From Eubacteriaceae bacterium (GTDB taxonomy: Bacteria > Bacillota > Clostridia > Lachnospirales > Lachnospiraceae): 27,209 nucleotides of DNA. Made by a program: the position numbers and the translations under genes. Of the stretch, positions 5,817 through 12,964 are shown piece after piece (position 1 is the stretch's first letter; every line of letters starts with the position of its first letter). Location: NCBI GenBank assembly GCA_902362875.1, contig CABIYF010000032.1, positions 1 through 27,209 on the forward strand. Reading direction: 5' to 3'. The notes beneath the pieces are model-generated. The model made no database searches. It was given only the letters and a program-made list of their open reading frames with translations, and was not told the origin of the DNA.

Positions 5817-7057
5817 ATGGCAAAAGAAAATAATAAAGACAGAATTTTAAAATTGCTGAAAGACAATATGACCAGACAGACTGCCGAAGAAATCGCAACA
5901 CAGTTAGACATCCAGAGAAATACAGCCAGTGGAATATTAAATGACCTTGTTAGAGAAGGAATCGTGCAGAAGGAAAAAACAAGACCTGTTATGTTTTCTT
6001 ATATAGAACCGGAAGAAGAATTGCCAGATGATCCGTTTACGACATTTATCGGAGCATGCCGATTTTATTATTTGGCTACAAGAAAGGTGCATTCACCGGT
6101 GCGAACAAGGACACAAAGGGACTGATCGAAGAAGCAGATAATGGATATTTATTCTTGGATGAAGTTCACAGGTTGTCACCGGAAGGCCGCGAGACAATGC
6201 TTGATACATTTCTAAGAAGAATTCCTGTGGATGTCGTACTTCCGGATTTTCAAGAGAGAACACTGGAAGAAAAATACGAGCTGATCCTGTTTATGATCCA
6301 TCAGGAAGCAAAAACAATGAGAGCAACATTTCAAGTGAGCAGCAATGTCATCAATCGACTGTTAACATTTCAAGGAAAAGGAAATATCGGAACCCTGAAG
6401 AATATCATCAGACTTTCCTGTGCAAAAGCATATAATGAAAGAACCCGTGGACAGGAAGTTATTTCATTTAATTTAAGCCATTTATCATCAGATTCTCTCT
6501 TGCTTGGGAACGGAGAATCCATACCATATATTAATGAAACAATCAAAGTGTCGCCAGATCAGGATGCGGAGTGGAAGATTTCCATGACAGAACAGCAAGA
6601 TGTAGATTTCTCTGAAGAAGTCATGAATAATCTGGTAAGAGAATATCTGGAAAAAGATATTTCAACGATCAAGTTCAGAAAGATCATATATGATGAAGTC
6701 AACCGAATCGCGGATACTGTGATCGATCAGGAGATACACCCATATATGCAGAATTTGTATACACAGGCAGTGCGAAATATCTTGATCTATCTTCAGGATA
6801 ATTACGGATTGAAATACAGTGGCGTGATGGAAATGGTATTTGTAAAGATGTTTTATATCCATATGTGTGTCATGGTAGAACGTTTAATTCTTGAAAAAGG
6901 GCGGCTGTCAGAAGAAGATATGACACATGATCAGAAGTGTCGCGAAAGTTTTGTAAAAAACTTAAAAGAGAGCTTTAGTGTTATAGAAAACAAGTACAAT
7001 GTGTCGCTTAACGATCGGGAGATCTTAATGATCTATTATCTGACAGAAAATAATTAA
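5817..7057 (+). pseudogene. LevR-type sigma-54-dependent PTS regulator, internally deleted and frameshifted
   Basis: The N-terminus (codons 1-65) is a winged-helix domain (NTASGILNDLVREGIV). The frame then enters the AAA+ domain (FTTFIGA) and at about 6052 jumps, in another frame, to LFGYKKGAFTGA. The region with the Walker A motif is lost. GAFTGA (sigma-54 contact) and Walker B (LFLDEVH) remain. A second deletion joins SPEGRE to TMLDTFLRRIP near 6195, removing sensor I. The rest runs in frame through the linker to a PRD-like C-terminus ending at 7057. Family members are over 850 residues and also carry EIIA- and EIIB-like domains, absent here. It cannot bind ATP normally and is unlikely to activate the sigma-54 promoter at 7138. 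Confidence 0.9.
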
Positions 7058-7072
7058 AAAATTTTAAAGCTG

Positions 7073-7118
7073 AAAAAGCACGTATTTATGCGAAAAAATG
7101 AATATGTGCTTTTTTTAT
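7073..7118 (+). terminator. Terminator after the LevR-type pseudogene
   Basis: AAAAAGCACGTATT (7073-7086) pairs with AATATGTGCTTTTT (7101-7114) with one G-T wobble, and is followed by more T residues. It lies 16 nt after the stop codon. Confidence 0.75.
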
Positions 7119-7137
7119 TTTGCAAAAAAATAAAAAG

Positions 7138-7154
7138 TTGGCACGGCGTTTGCT
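7138..7154 (+). promoter_or_regulatory. Sigma-54 (-24/-12) promoter of the PTS operon
   Basis: TTGGCACGGCGTTTGCT matches the sigma-54 consensus TTGGCAC-N5-TTGCA/T at every conserved position. It stands between a LevR-type regulator gene and a mannose-family PTS operon, the standard arrangement for such operons. Confidence 0.92.
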
Positions 7155-7237
7155 TTATAAATAAGTGTAAGATGCAAAAAGCAAATAAATTAAAATGTGT
7201 CGAAATAGAAATATGGATGACCAAGAGAGGAGGAGCG

Positions 7238-7526
7238 ATGATCGGATTAATCATTGCAACACATGGCAATTCAAGTGTTGAACTGATCAAAGATGCAGAA
7301 ATGTTTGCAGGACCATTAAGTCAGTGTAAAGCATGGACCCTGAACCCTGGGGATGATATTGAAAAAGGGAAATGCCGAAACATTAACAGGAGTGAATCTT
7401 CCAATGATCATTCAGTTTATAACAGAACGTGAAACACAGACGTTAGATGAACTGATCGAAAGTTGTATAGAAGCAGCACAAGATGGAATTAAAAGCCCAA
7501 CAAAGATAATGAAAGAACGGAGGTAA
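7238..7526 (+). pseudogene. Mannose-family PTS EIIA, internal deletion with frameshift
   Basis: Start: GAGAGGAGG lies 5-6 nt before the ATG at 7238. The beginning (MIGLIIATHGNSS) carries the phosphoryl-accepting histidine of ATHG at residue 9. After GDDIEK at about 7365 the sequence jumps to the C-terminal part, which continues in a different frame (ETLTGVNLPMIIQF ... IKSPTKIMKERR, stop at 7524-7526). The middle of the domain, with the DLFGGSP-type motif, is missing. Family EIIA domains are about 135-145 residues, and the two parts left total about 90. First gene after the sigma-54 promoter and 6 nt before EIIB. Confidence 0.85.
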
Positions 7527-7532
7527 AGAAAT

Positions 7533-7886
7533 ATGGCAGAAATTAAATTAGTAAGAGTAGATTACAGACTGATTCACGGACAGGTAGTGGCAAGATGGTT
7601 AAAGGTTTGCCCAGTAAGAAGAATCGTATTAGTAGACGATGTTCTTGGAAATGACGAATTTATGAGCGACATTTACAAGATGGCAGTTCCAAAAGGAACA
7701 GATGTTGATATCGTAACAATTGACAAAACAAAGGAAGTACTGGATAACACAGACGATACAGTATTTTTAATTTCTAAAGATATTGAAACTTGTCTGAAAC
7801 TGGTAGAAAAAGGGGTTGAGATCACAGTTCAGCCAATGCCTGAAATTTCAGCATTAAGTTTTGACGCAGTAAAACGCAAGATGTAA
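7533..7886 (+). pseudogene. Mannose-family PTS EIIB with in-frame internal deletion
   Basis: 117 residues; the family norm is about 160. The N-terminal half is excellent, with VRVDYRLIHGQVVARW containing the active-site histidine at residue 15. At about codon 93 the usual segment with the GRK-type region is gone, and KLVEKG is joined to the C-terminal strand VEITVQPMPE. The frame stays open, so a protein could be made, but about 45 residues of the fold are missing and activity is unlikely. The junction lies at a repeated glutamate-lysine-glycine coding stretch, suggesting deletion between short direct repeats. SD: CGGAGG lies about 8 nt upstream, overlapping the EIIA stop. Confidence 0.75.
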
Positions 7887-7904
7887 CAGAAGGAGGAAAT
7901 GCAG

Positions 7905-8233
7905 ATGTCATCTGGAGATGCGCAACAATCTATCCTGCTTTATTAGCACTTCCACTATTATTCTTACCAGTATTTATCATTAATATGGTAGGTCAGGATG
8001 TAGTAGTTAACGTTATGAATTCTCTTCCACAGTTTGTAACACATGGATTAGAAGTAGCTGGAGGAGTTTTACCAGCATTAGGATTCGCACTGATCATGAA
8101 CATGATCGGAAAGAACAAACTGATTCCTTTCGTATTCTTAGGATATATCGTAGTATCCGTTGGAGGAGTAAACTCATTAACAGCTGGAATCATCGCAGTT
8201 TCAATCTTACTTTCTTTCGTAGGAATTTTCTAG
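7905..8233 (+). pseudogene. Mannose-family PTS EIIC remnant, possibly joined to the end of EIID
   Basis: AAGGAGG precedes an ATG at 7905 (8 nt). The frame closes after 13 codons (TAG), whereas the real coding continues in another frame from about 7934 (IYPALLALPLLFLPVF ... LEVAGGVLPALGFALIMNMI ... GGVNSLTAGIIAV). This is the C-terminal third of an EIIC membrane domain, with most N-terminal helices lost. The last residues (ILLSFVGIF) read more like the end of an EIID subunit, so a second deletion may have removed EIIC's tail and nearly all of EIID. No other EIID gene is present. Confidence 0.75.
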
Positions 8234-8274
8234 GAAGATCATTAGTCATATAGTTATAAAAAAGGAGATTTAAA

Positions 8275-9114
8275 ATGAAAGTTATGAATGTTGCAGTAGT
8301 AGGAGCAGGAATCTATGGAATCAACCATGTAAATGCATATACATGGAACCCAAATACAAATTTAGTTGCAGTATGTGACTTAAACAAAGAGATCACAGAC
8401 CGCATCGCAAAAGAATACAATGTAAAAACATACAACGACGTAAATGAAATGCTGGACAATGAAGAAATCGATGCTGTATCTATTGCAACACCAGACGCTT
8501 TCCACATGGATCCTGCATTAGCACCAATCCGTGGATATATGTGCATGGACGATATCATTGATGTACCAACAGAATGGTTTAACTGGGCAGACAAATCAAG
8601 CCCTGTACATTTCTTAGGAACACATTGCTATGACCAGATCCGCTGGTATATGGGATGTGAAGTAGAAGAAGTATACGCAGTAGGAACAAAGAAAGTGTTA
8701 AAAGGAAGAGGTGCAGATACATATGACACAATCCAGGCAACACTGAAAATGGAAAATGGATGCTACTGGACAGTAGAAAACTCTTGGATCTTACCAAAAG
8801 GATTCGCTAAAAACAATGACGGAAGAACACAGATCCTGTGCGAAAATGCAATGTTCAGAATCGACTCTCAGAACCGTGGAGTAGAACTGTACAATAACAG
8901 CAAATTACGCACACCAAACTCTTACTTCATCTTAAATAACTGCGGAAGACCAAGCGGATTCGGAATCGAACCAATCAATGACTTCATCTACTGCTTACAG
9001 AACGATATTCCATTCGTAGCAGACGGAAACGACGGATTACAGGCAGAACTGATCGCAGAAGCAGTACACGAAAGTCTGGAAAAAGGCGTTGCAGTTAAAA
9101 TTAAGAGAGATTAA
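8275..9114 (+). pseudogene. Gfo/Idh/MocA-family oxidoreductase with in-frame deletion of the EKP region
   Basis: 279 residues; the family usually has 330-380. The N-terminal Rossmann fold is present (VAVVGAGIYGINH, then AVCD and DAVSIATPDAFH). At codons 81-86 the sequence runs DPALA-PIRGYM. The expected segment with the EKP motif, whose lysine is a conserved cofactor/catalytic residue, is missing along with about 60-70 residues. The C-terminal substrate domain is complete (WADKSSPVHFLGTHCYDQIRWYMG and onward). Family members oxidise or reduce sugars and derivatives, so this was probably the first catabolic step for the PTS substrate. SD AAAGGAG is good and the frame is open, so a product may be made but should be inactive. 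Confidence 0.75.
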
Positions 9115-9160
9115 TTTTAAGAATTAATTTGATGGTATCTAAGATATATGATATGGAATG

Positions 9161-9191
9161 AAAAACAGCTGGAGAGATCCAGCTGTTTTTT
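9161..9191 (+). terminator. Terminator after the PTS/oxidoreductase operon
   Basis: The stem CAGCTGGA / TCCAGCTG with loop GAGA is preceded by AAAAA and followed by TTTTTT. A textbook intrinsic terminator 47 nt after the oxidoreductase stop. Confidence 0.9.
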
Positions 9192-9219
9192 GCGTGATAG
9201 AAGGCGACAGAAAAAAATC

Positions 9220-9250
9220 TTGACTTAAACCCAGCTCCAAGGCTTAAAAT
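9220..9250 (+). promoter_or_regulatory. MerR-type promoter with 19-bp spacer
   Basis: TTGACT (9220-9225) and TAAAAT (9245-9250) are separated by 19 bp, the long spacer typical of promoters activated by MerR proteins. The spacer holds the partial dyad ACCCAGCTCCAAGG. It lies directly upstream of the merR-type gene, so autoregulation is likely. Confidence 0.7.
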
Positions 9251-9283
9251 AAACTTAGAAATAAAGCAGAAAGGAGAAAAAAT

Positions 9284-9679
9284 ATGACAATCAAAGAAGT
9301 AGCAGAAAAATACGATATATCCGCAGATACATTAAGATATTACGAAAGAGTGGGGATGATCCCGAAAGTAACAAGAAAAGCAAACGGAATCAGAGATTAT
9401 CAGGAATCCGATTTAGGCTGGGTAGAACTCGCACTATGTATGAGAAGTGCTGGCCTGCCTGTTGAAGTTATGATTGAATATGTGAAATTATATAAAGAAG
9501 GAGACAATACCATTCCAGCAAGACTGGAGCTGCTTCAGGAACAGATGAATTCACTGAAAGAGCAGAAGGAACAGATTGAAAGTACGATGGAGAGACTGGC
9601 TTATAAGATATCTAAGTATGAAGAAGCTGTGGAGACAGGGGTTTTGGTTTGGAATGAAGGTGGGGATTGCCATGCTTAA
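9284..9679 (+). CDS. MerR-family transcriptional regulator (AdhR-like)
   Basis: 131 residues. The N-terminal winged helix-turn-helix is typical (TIKEVAEKYDISADTLRYYERVGMIP), followed by the family's second wing (GIRDYQESDLGWVE), a dimerisation coiled coil (about 80-115) and a short tail. It lacks a metal-binding cysteine cluster; the only C-terminal cysteine is three residues from the end (DCHA). Closest in style to aldehyde- or stress-sensing regulators such as AdhR. SD AAAGGAG precedes the start. It has an autoregulatory-type promoter, but no reductase or efflux gene follows: the next gene is the germination operon with its own promoter. Its target may lie elsewhere or may have been lost. 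Confidence 0.88.
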   Translation: MTIKEVAEKYDISADTLRYYERVGMIPKVTRKANGIRDYQESDLGWVELALCMRSAGLPVEVMIEYVKLYKEGDNTIPARLELLQEQMNSLKEQKEQIESTMERLAYKISKYEEAVETGVLVWNEGGDCHA

Positions 9680-9687
9680 ATTAAAAT

Positions 9688-9716
9688 GAATACTTCTTCT
9701 AAAACCCCACATACTA
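9688..9716 (+). promoter_or_regulatory. Candidate forespore sigma-G promoter of the ger operon
   Basis: GAATA (9688-9692) and CATACTA (9710-9716) are separated by 17 bp. They match the sigma-G pattern (gMATA at -35, CATnnTA at -10). The site lies 31 nt before gerA and after the merR stop. GerA-type operons in Bacillus and Clostridia are transcribed by sigma-G, so motif and context agree. Confidence 0.65.
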
Positions 9717-9746
9717 ATGCAAAAAAGAAAAGGGGTATAAAAACTC

Positions 9747-11258
9747 ATGGATCGTTTTCACAGCAGAGATCACAAACTAAAAGGCAGCATCTCAAATGAT
9801 ATCAAAGAAAACATCACTTATGTAAAACAAGTCATGAAAGATTGTAATGATCTGGTCGAAAAACAATTTCAGATCGGGCCAAAACATGAAATAAGCCTGT
9901 ATATCGTATACATGGATGGATTGGTTGATACAGAGATGTTGCAGGAATCGGTGATAAGACCATTGTTATTAGATTCTTTTCCACAGGAAAAAGCAGCAAT
10001 CGAGCAATATGTCATTGAATCTGCAGACTGGAAATGGATCGATACAATGGAAGATGCCATGACGGCAGTTTTATCTGGAAATACCGTGTTGTTTCTGGAT
10101 GGAGAAGCGAGAGCAATTTTGTTTTCAAGCAAATCGTTTCCGACAAGAGGGGTTCAGAATGCGGATCAGGAAGTTGCGATCGTTGGGCCGAAAGACAGTT
10201 TTACAGAAAGTTTGAGAACGAATACAGCGCTGATTCGAAGAAGGATCAGGGATACAAGGTTAAAGGTGATCCAGAAACAGATTGGAACAAGAAGCAAGAC
10301 AGATTATGCTCTGATGTATATTGAAGATCTGGTACAGAAGGATATCTTAAATGAGATACAAAAACAGATGGATAAAATCTGTGTGGATGGAATCTTTGAT
10401 AATGGAATGTTACAGCAATATTTGGAGAAAGATCAGAAAACACCATTTCCAATGTATCAGCTGACGCAGCGGCCGGATAAAGTAGCAAGCAGTGTGATGG
10501 AAGGACGGATTGCGGTTGTTCTTGATAATTCGCCGATGGTTTTGTTGTTGCCAGTTACGCTGAATGTGTTCTTTCAGGCAAGTGATGATTACTATAATCG
10601 TTGGGAAATTACGACGTTCGTAAGAATCTTACGATATATTGCATCGATCATTGCAATCGGTCTGCCGGGATTTTATGTGGCGATCGCTGGATTTCATCCG
10701 GAAGTATTGCCGACACCATTTTTATTAGCTCTGATCTCGGCAAGAGAGGGAGTTCCTTTTCCTGTGATCGTTGAGGTGTTATTGATGGAATTATCTTTTG
10801 AATTATTAAGAGAAGCAGGGATCAGGCTTCCGGGGCAGCTTGGCGGGACAATGGGGGTCGTTGGAGGGCTGATCGTTGGACAGGCAGCAGTGGATGCACA
10901 TCTTGTCAGCACGATCGTAGTCATCGTTGTAGCATTGACAGCGATTGCAACATTTTCCATTCCAAATGAGATATTTACCAGTGCTTTTCGGTTGATGAAA
11001 TTTTTCCTGATCCTTGTCTGTGCTTTTTGGGGATTGTATGGATTTTTCTTAGGATTTCTTGCAATGTTCATTCATCTGTTTTATCTGGAAAATTACGGAG
11101 TGCCGTATGCGCATCCGATGGTGGAAGAAAAAGGAAAGTTATCCACAGCGTTTCAGGATTTTATGATACGTTATCCACTAAAAACGATGAAATACCGGCC
11201 GGAATTTACGAAAGAAGGGGCAAGGGTAAGGCAGAAGGAGGAAAAGGATGAAAAATAA
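9747..11258 (+). CDS. GerA-family spore germinant receptor subunit A
   Basis: 503 residues, the normal length for GerAA/GerKA proteins. A soluble N-terminal region (about 1-270) contains SLYIVYMDGLVD and the conserved RGVQ... and AIVGPKDSFTESLRTN blocks. A membrane region with about five helices follows (from NRWEITTFVRILRY near residue 282 to about 455), then a basic cytoplasmic tail. Together with B and C subunits these form receptors in the spore inner membrane that sense small nutrients and start germination. Its stop overlaps the gerB start. It is preceded by a sigma-G-like promoter. The SD AAAAGGGG is about 10 nt before the ATG, a little distant. Confidence 0.95.
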   Translation: MDRFHSRDHKLKGSISNDIKENITYVKQVMKDCNDLVEKQFQIGPKHEISLYIVYMDGLVDTEMLQESVIRPLLLDSFPQEKAAIEQYVIESADWKWIDTMEDAMTAVLSGNTVLFLDGEARAILFSSKSFPTRGVQNADQEVAIVGPKDSFTESLRTNTALIRRRIRDTRLKVIQKQIGTRSKTDYALMYIEDLVQKDILNEIQKQMDKICVDGIFDNGMLQQYLEKDQKTPFPMYQLTQRPDKVASSVMEGRIAVVLDNSPMVLLLPVTLNVFFQASDDYYNRWEITTFVRILRYIASIIAIGLPGFYVAIAGFHPEVLPTPFLLALISAREGVPFPVIVEVLLMELSFELLREAGIRLPGQLGGTMGVVGGLIVGQAAVDAHLVSTIVVIVVALTAIATFSIPNEIFTSAFRLMKFFLILVCAFWGLYGFFLGFLAMFIHLFYLENYGVPYAHPMVEEKGKLSTAFQDFMIRYPLKTMKYRPEFTKEGARVRQKEEKDEK

Positions 11259-12303
11259 TTCACAGACGATCACGGCAAGACAGGGAAACCGGATCATGAT
11301 CCTTGAGATATTTTCAGCGGCAGCAATGTTTGTGCCACAGATCGCATTGCAGAAATCTTATGATTCAGGAATCTTATCGATTCTTGTGGCAAGTGTGATG
11401 GCAGGAATTTATTTGTGGATTGTAGACCATACAGCAAAAGGCGTTTCCATTGAAAAGGTATTAAAAAAATATCGTTTTGCATCGATCATTTATTATGTAA
11501 GGTTTCTATTCAATGGAATGTTTTTTTATTTGTGTATCTTATTTCTAGCCAAAAAATATCTGCTTCCCGACAGATCTGCATTCTTTATCGGTTTTCCACT
11601 CCTTGTTCTTGCATACTGTATGAATCAAGGCGGCCTGAAAAAACGAGGTAGAGTGATGGAAGGAATCTTCTGGTTTGTATTGCTGCCGATGATCTTTGTA
11701 TTACTCTTAAGCGTTACGAATCTTTCATGGAATGAATTAAAGATCGAACGATTCACAACCAAGGAATTGATCAATGGAAGTTTGTTGGTATTTGCATTAC
11801 TTCATCCCATCGAATTTGTCTGGTTTTACCGCGGTGATATAAAAGATGGACCAATCCGCTTTCGTTCATTTACAGGACTAACAATTTTTTTAGCAGGAGT
11901 GTTTCTAAGTACGGTTGGATCGTTAGGAAAGAAGCTGACACAGATCGATCCGGAACCAGTGATGTCCATGGCACAGGGAATTGCAATGCCAGGCGGGATC
12001 ATGGCAAGACTTGATCTTTTTTTGATCGCATTTTGGATCGTTGGAGTTTTCTGCGTATTCAGTGGATATTTATTTTATGGAAATGAAAGCATCAAACATG
12101 CATTTTCAAAAGGAAGAATGATCGGACTTTTCTTATCTTATGGTGGAATCTTTGTGCTTAGCAGCTGGATCATGACAACATATGCAAAATGGATCAAACA
12201 GTTTTTTTATTTATTTTTATATGGAAATCTTGCCATAGGTTTGATTTTCCCATTCATTTTATTTGTTGCGTGGCGAAAGGAGCAAAACGATGAAGAAGTT
12301 TAA
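11248..12303 (+). CDS. GerB-family spore germinant receptor subunit B (permease-like)
   Basis: 351 residues with about ten transmembrane helices, typical of the GerAB/GerKB family within the amino acid-polyamine-organocation superfamily. This subunit binds the germinant in studied receptors. Recognisable features are the N-terminal TARQGNRIMILEIFSAA stretch and a late WIMTTYAKWIKQFFYLFLYG segment. It overlaps gerA by 11 nt and gerC by 14 nt, so translation is coupled. AGGAGGAAAAGG lies before the ATG. Confidence 0.92.
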   Translation: MKNNSQTITARQGNRIMILEIFSAAAMFVPQIALQKSYDSGILSILVASVMAGIYLWIVDHTAKGVSIEKVLKKYRFASIIYYVRFLFNGMFFYLCILFLAKKYLLPDRSAFFIGFPLLVLAYCMNQGGLKKRGRVMEGIFWFVLLPMIFVLLLSVTNLSWNELKIERFTTKELINGSLLVFALLHPIEFVWFYRGDIKDGPIRFRSFTGLTIFLAGVFLSTVGSLGKKLTQIDPEPVMSMAQGIAMPGGIMARLDLFLIAFWIVGVFCVFSGYLFYGNESIKHAFSKGRMIGLFLSYGGIFVLSSWIMTTYAKWIKQFFYLFLYGNLAIGLIFPFILFVAWRKEQNDEEV

Positions 12304-12805
12304 AGTATATTTCGTGATTCTTATATTAACTGTTTTGGCAGCGGGATGCAGTAAACGACAGGATGTGGAAGACCAGAGTTTTGTCATGGCAATGGGAATT
12401 GAAAGAATTAACAAAGAGAAATTGTTGTTTCGTTATTCATATGCTGACTTTGACAAGGCACAAAGTGATTCTGGAACAAAGATTCCATCAAGTTCCATGA
12501 CGGTTCTTGCAAGCTCACTAAAAGATGCAAATAAGAAATGGAAACAATACAAAAGCCAGCAGCTAAATTTTGGGCATCTGAAAGTGGTCGTTTTTGGAAA
12601 TGGAAAGAAAGATTCAAAGATCATCAAAGAATTGGTGGATGAGGCACAGATCGCAAAGTCGGTGTATGTACTAAAAACAGAAGATGATTTGTCAGATTTT
12701 TTTAGAAAAGAAAGCAAATTACCAATATCATTCGGGGAATATTTGTCAAAAAAACTGGAAATAAAAAATAGTCAAAACCTTACTCTTGGAAGGATTTACA
12801 GATAA
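12290..12805 (+). CDS. GerC-family germinant receptor lipoprotein, half length (likely truncated)
   Basis: The start chosen is the ATG at 12290 after AAAGGAG, overlapping gerB. The product has 171 residues: a signal peptide with lipobox LAAGC (lipidated Cys at about 20), then the conserved N-terminal GerC domain (FVMAMGIERI, a VLASSLKDANKKW-like segment, LNFGHLKVVVFG). Family members usually have 350-400 residues with two further domains, missing here. In the next frame the last bases read LLLEGFTDKGEMIES before TAA at 12825-12827, which looks as protein-like as the annotated end. A deletion plus frameshift near 12780 is therefore possible. If the receptor works, it does so with a minimal C subunit. 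Confidence 0.8.
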   Translation: MKKFKVYFVILILTVLAAGCSKRQDVEDQSFVMAMGIERINKEKLLFRYSYADFDKAQSDSGTKIPSSSMTVLASSLKDANKKWKQYKSQQLNFGHLKVVVFGNGKKDSKIIKELVDEAQIAKSVYVLKTEDDLSDFFRKESKLPISFGEYLSKKLEIKNSQNLTLGRIYR

Positions 12806-12829
12806 AGGGGAAATGATAGAAAGTTAACA

Positions 12830-12858
12830 TTGACTTTACCATATAGCGGTGTTAAACT
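12830..12858 (+). promoter_or_regulatory. Promoter of nrdDG
   Basis: TTGACT (12830-12835), 17 bp, TAAACT (12853-12858). The NrdR boxes lie just downstream, covering the expected start site near 12865. Confidence 0.7.
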
Positions 12859-12867
12859 TGAAAAGCT

Positions 12868-12913
12868 ACACTATATAGTGTGCATAAATAAAACAAAATA
12901 CTACATCTAGTAT
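12868..12913 (+). promoter_or_regulatory. Tandem NrdR boxes
   Basis: Box 1 ACACTATATAGTGT (12868-12881) is a perfect palindrome and a perfect NrdR box. Box 2 ACTACATCTAGTAT (12900-12913) is a weaker match. Their centres are 32 bp apart, three helical turns, the usual spacing for cooperative NrdR binding. They lie at or just after the transcription start of nrdD, consistent with repression when dATP is abundant. Confidence 0.88.
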
Positions 12914-12964
12914 AGATTCAAATTAATAGAATAACTGTAAAAATCTGATAGGGAAGGGAGAATT

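Noticed and set aside
7088..7432. Longer 114-codon frame containing the start of EIIA
   Set aside because: The upstream part crosses the terminator and the sigma-54 promoter. The EIIA homology begins exactly at the ATG at 7238 with its own SD.
9115..9160. Palindromic AT-rich TTAATTTTAAGAATTAATT just after the oxidoreductase gene
   Set aside because: Short and of low complexity. The real terminator is at 9161-9191.
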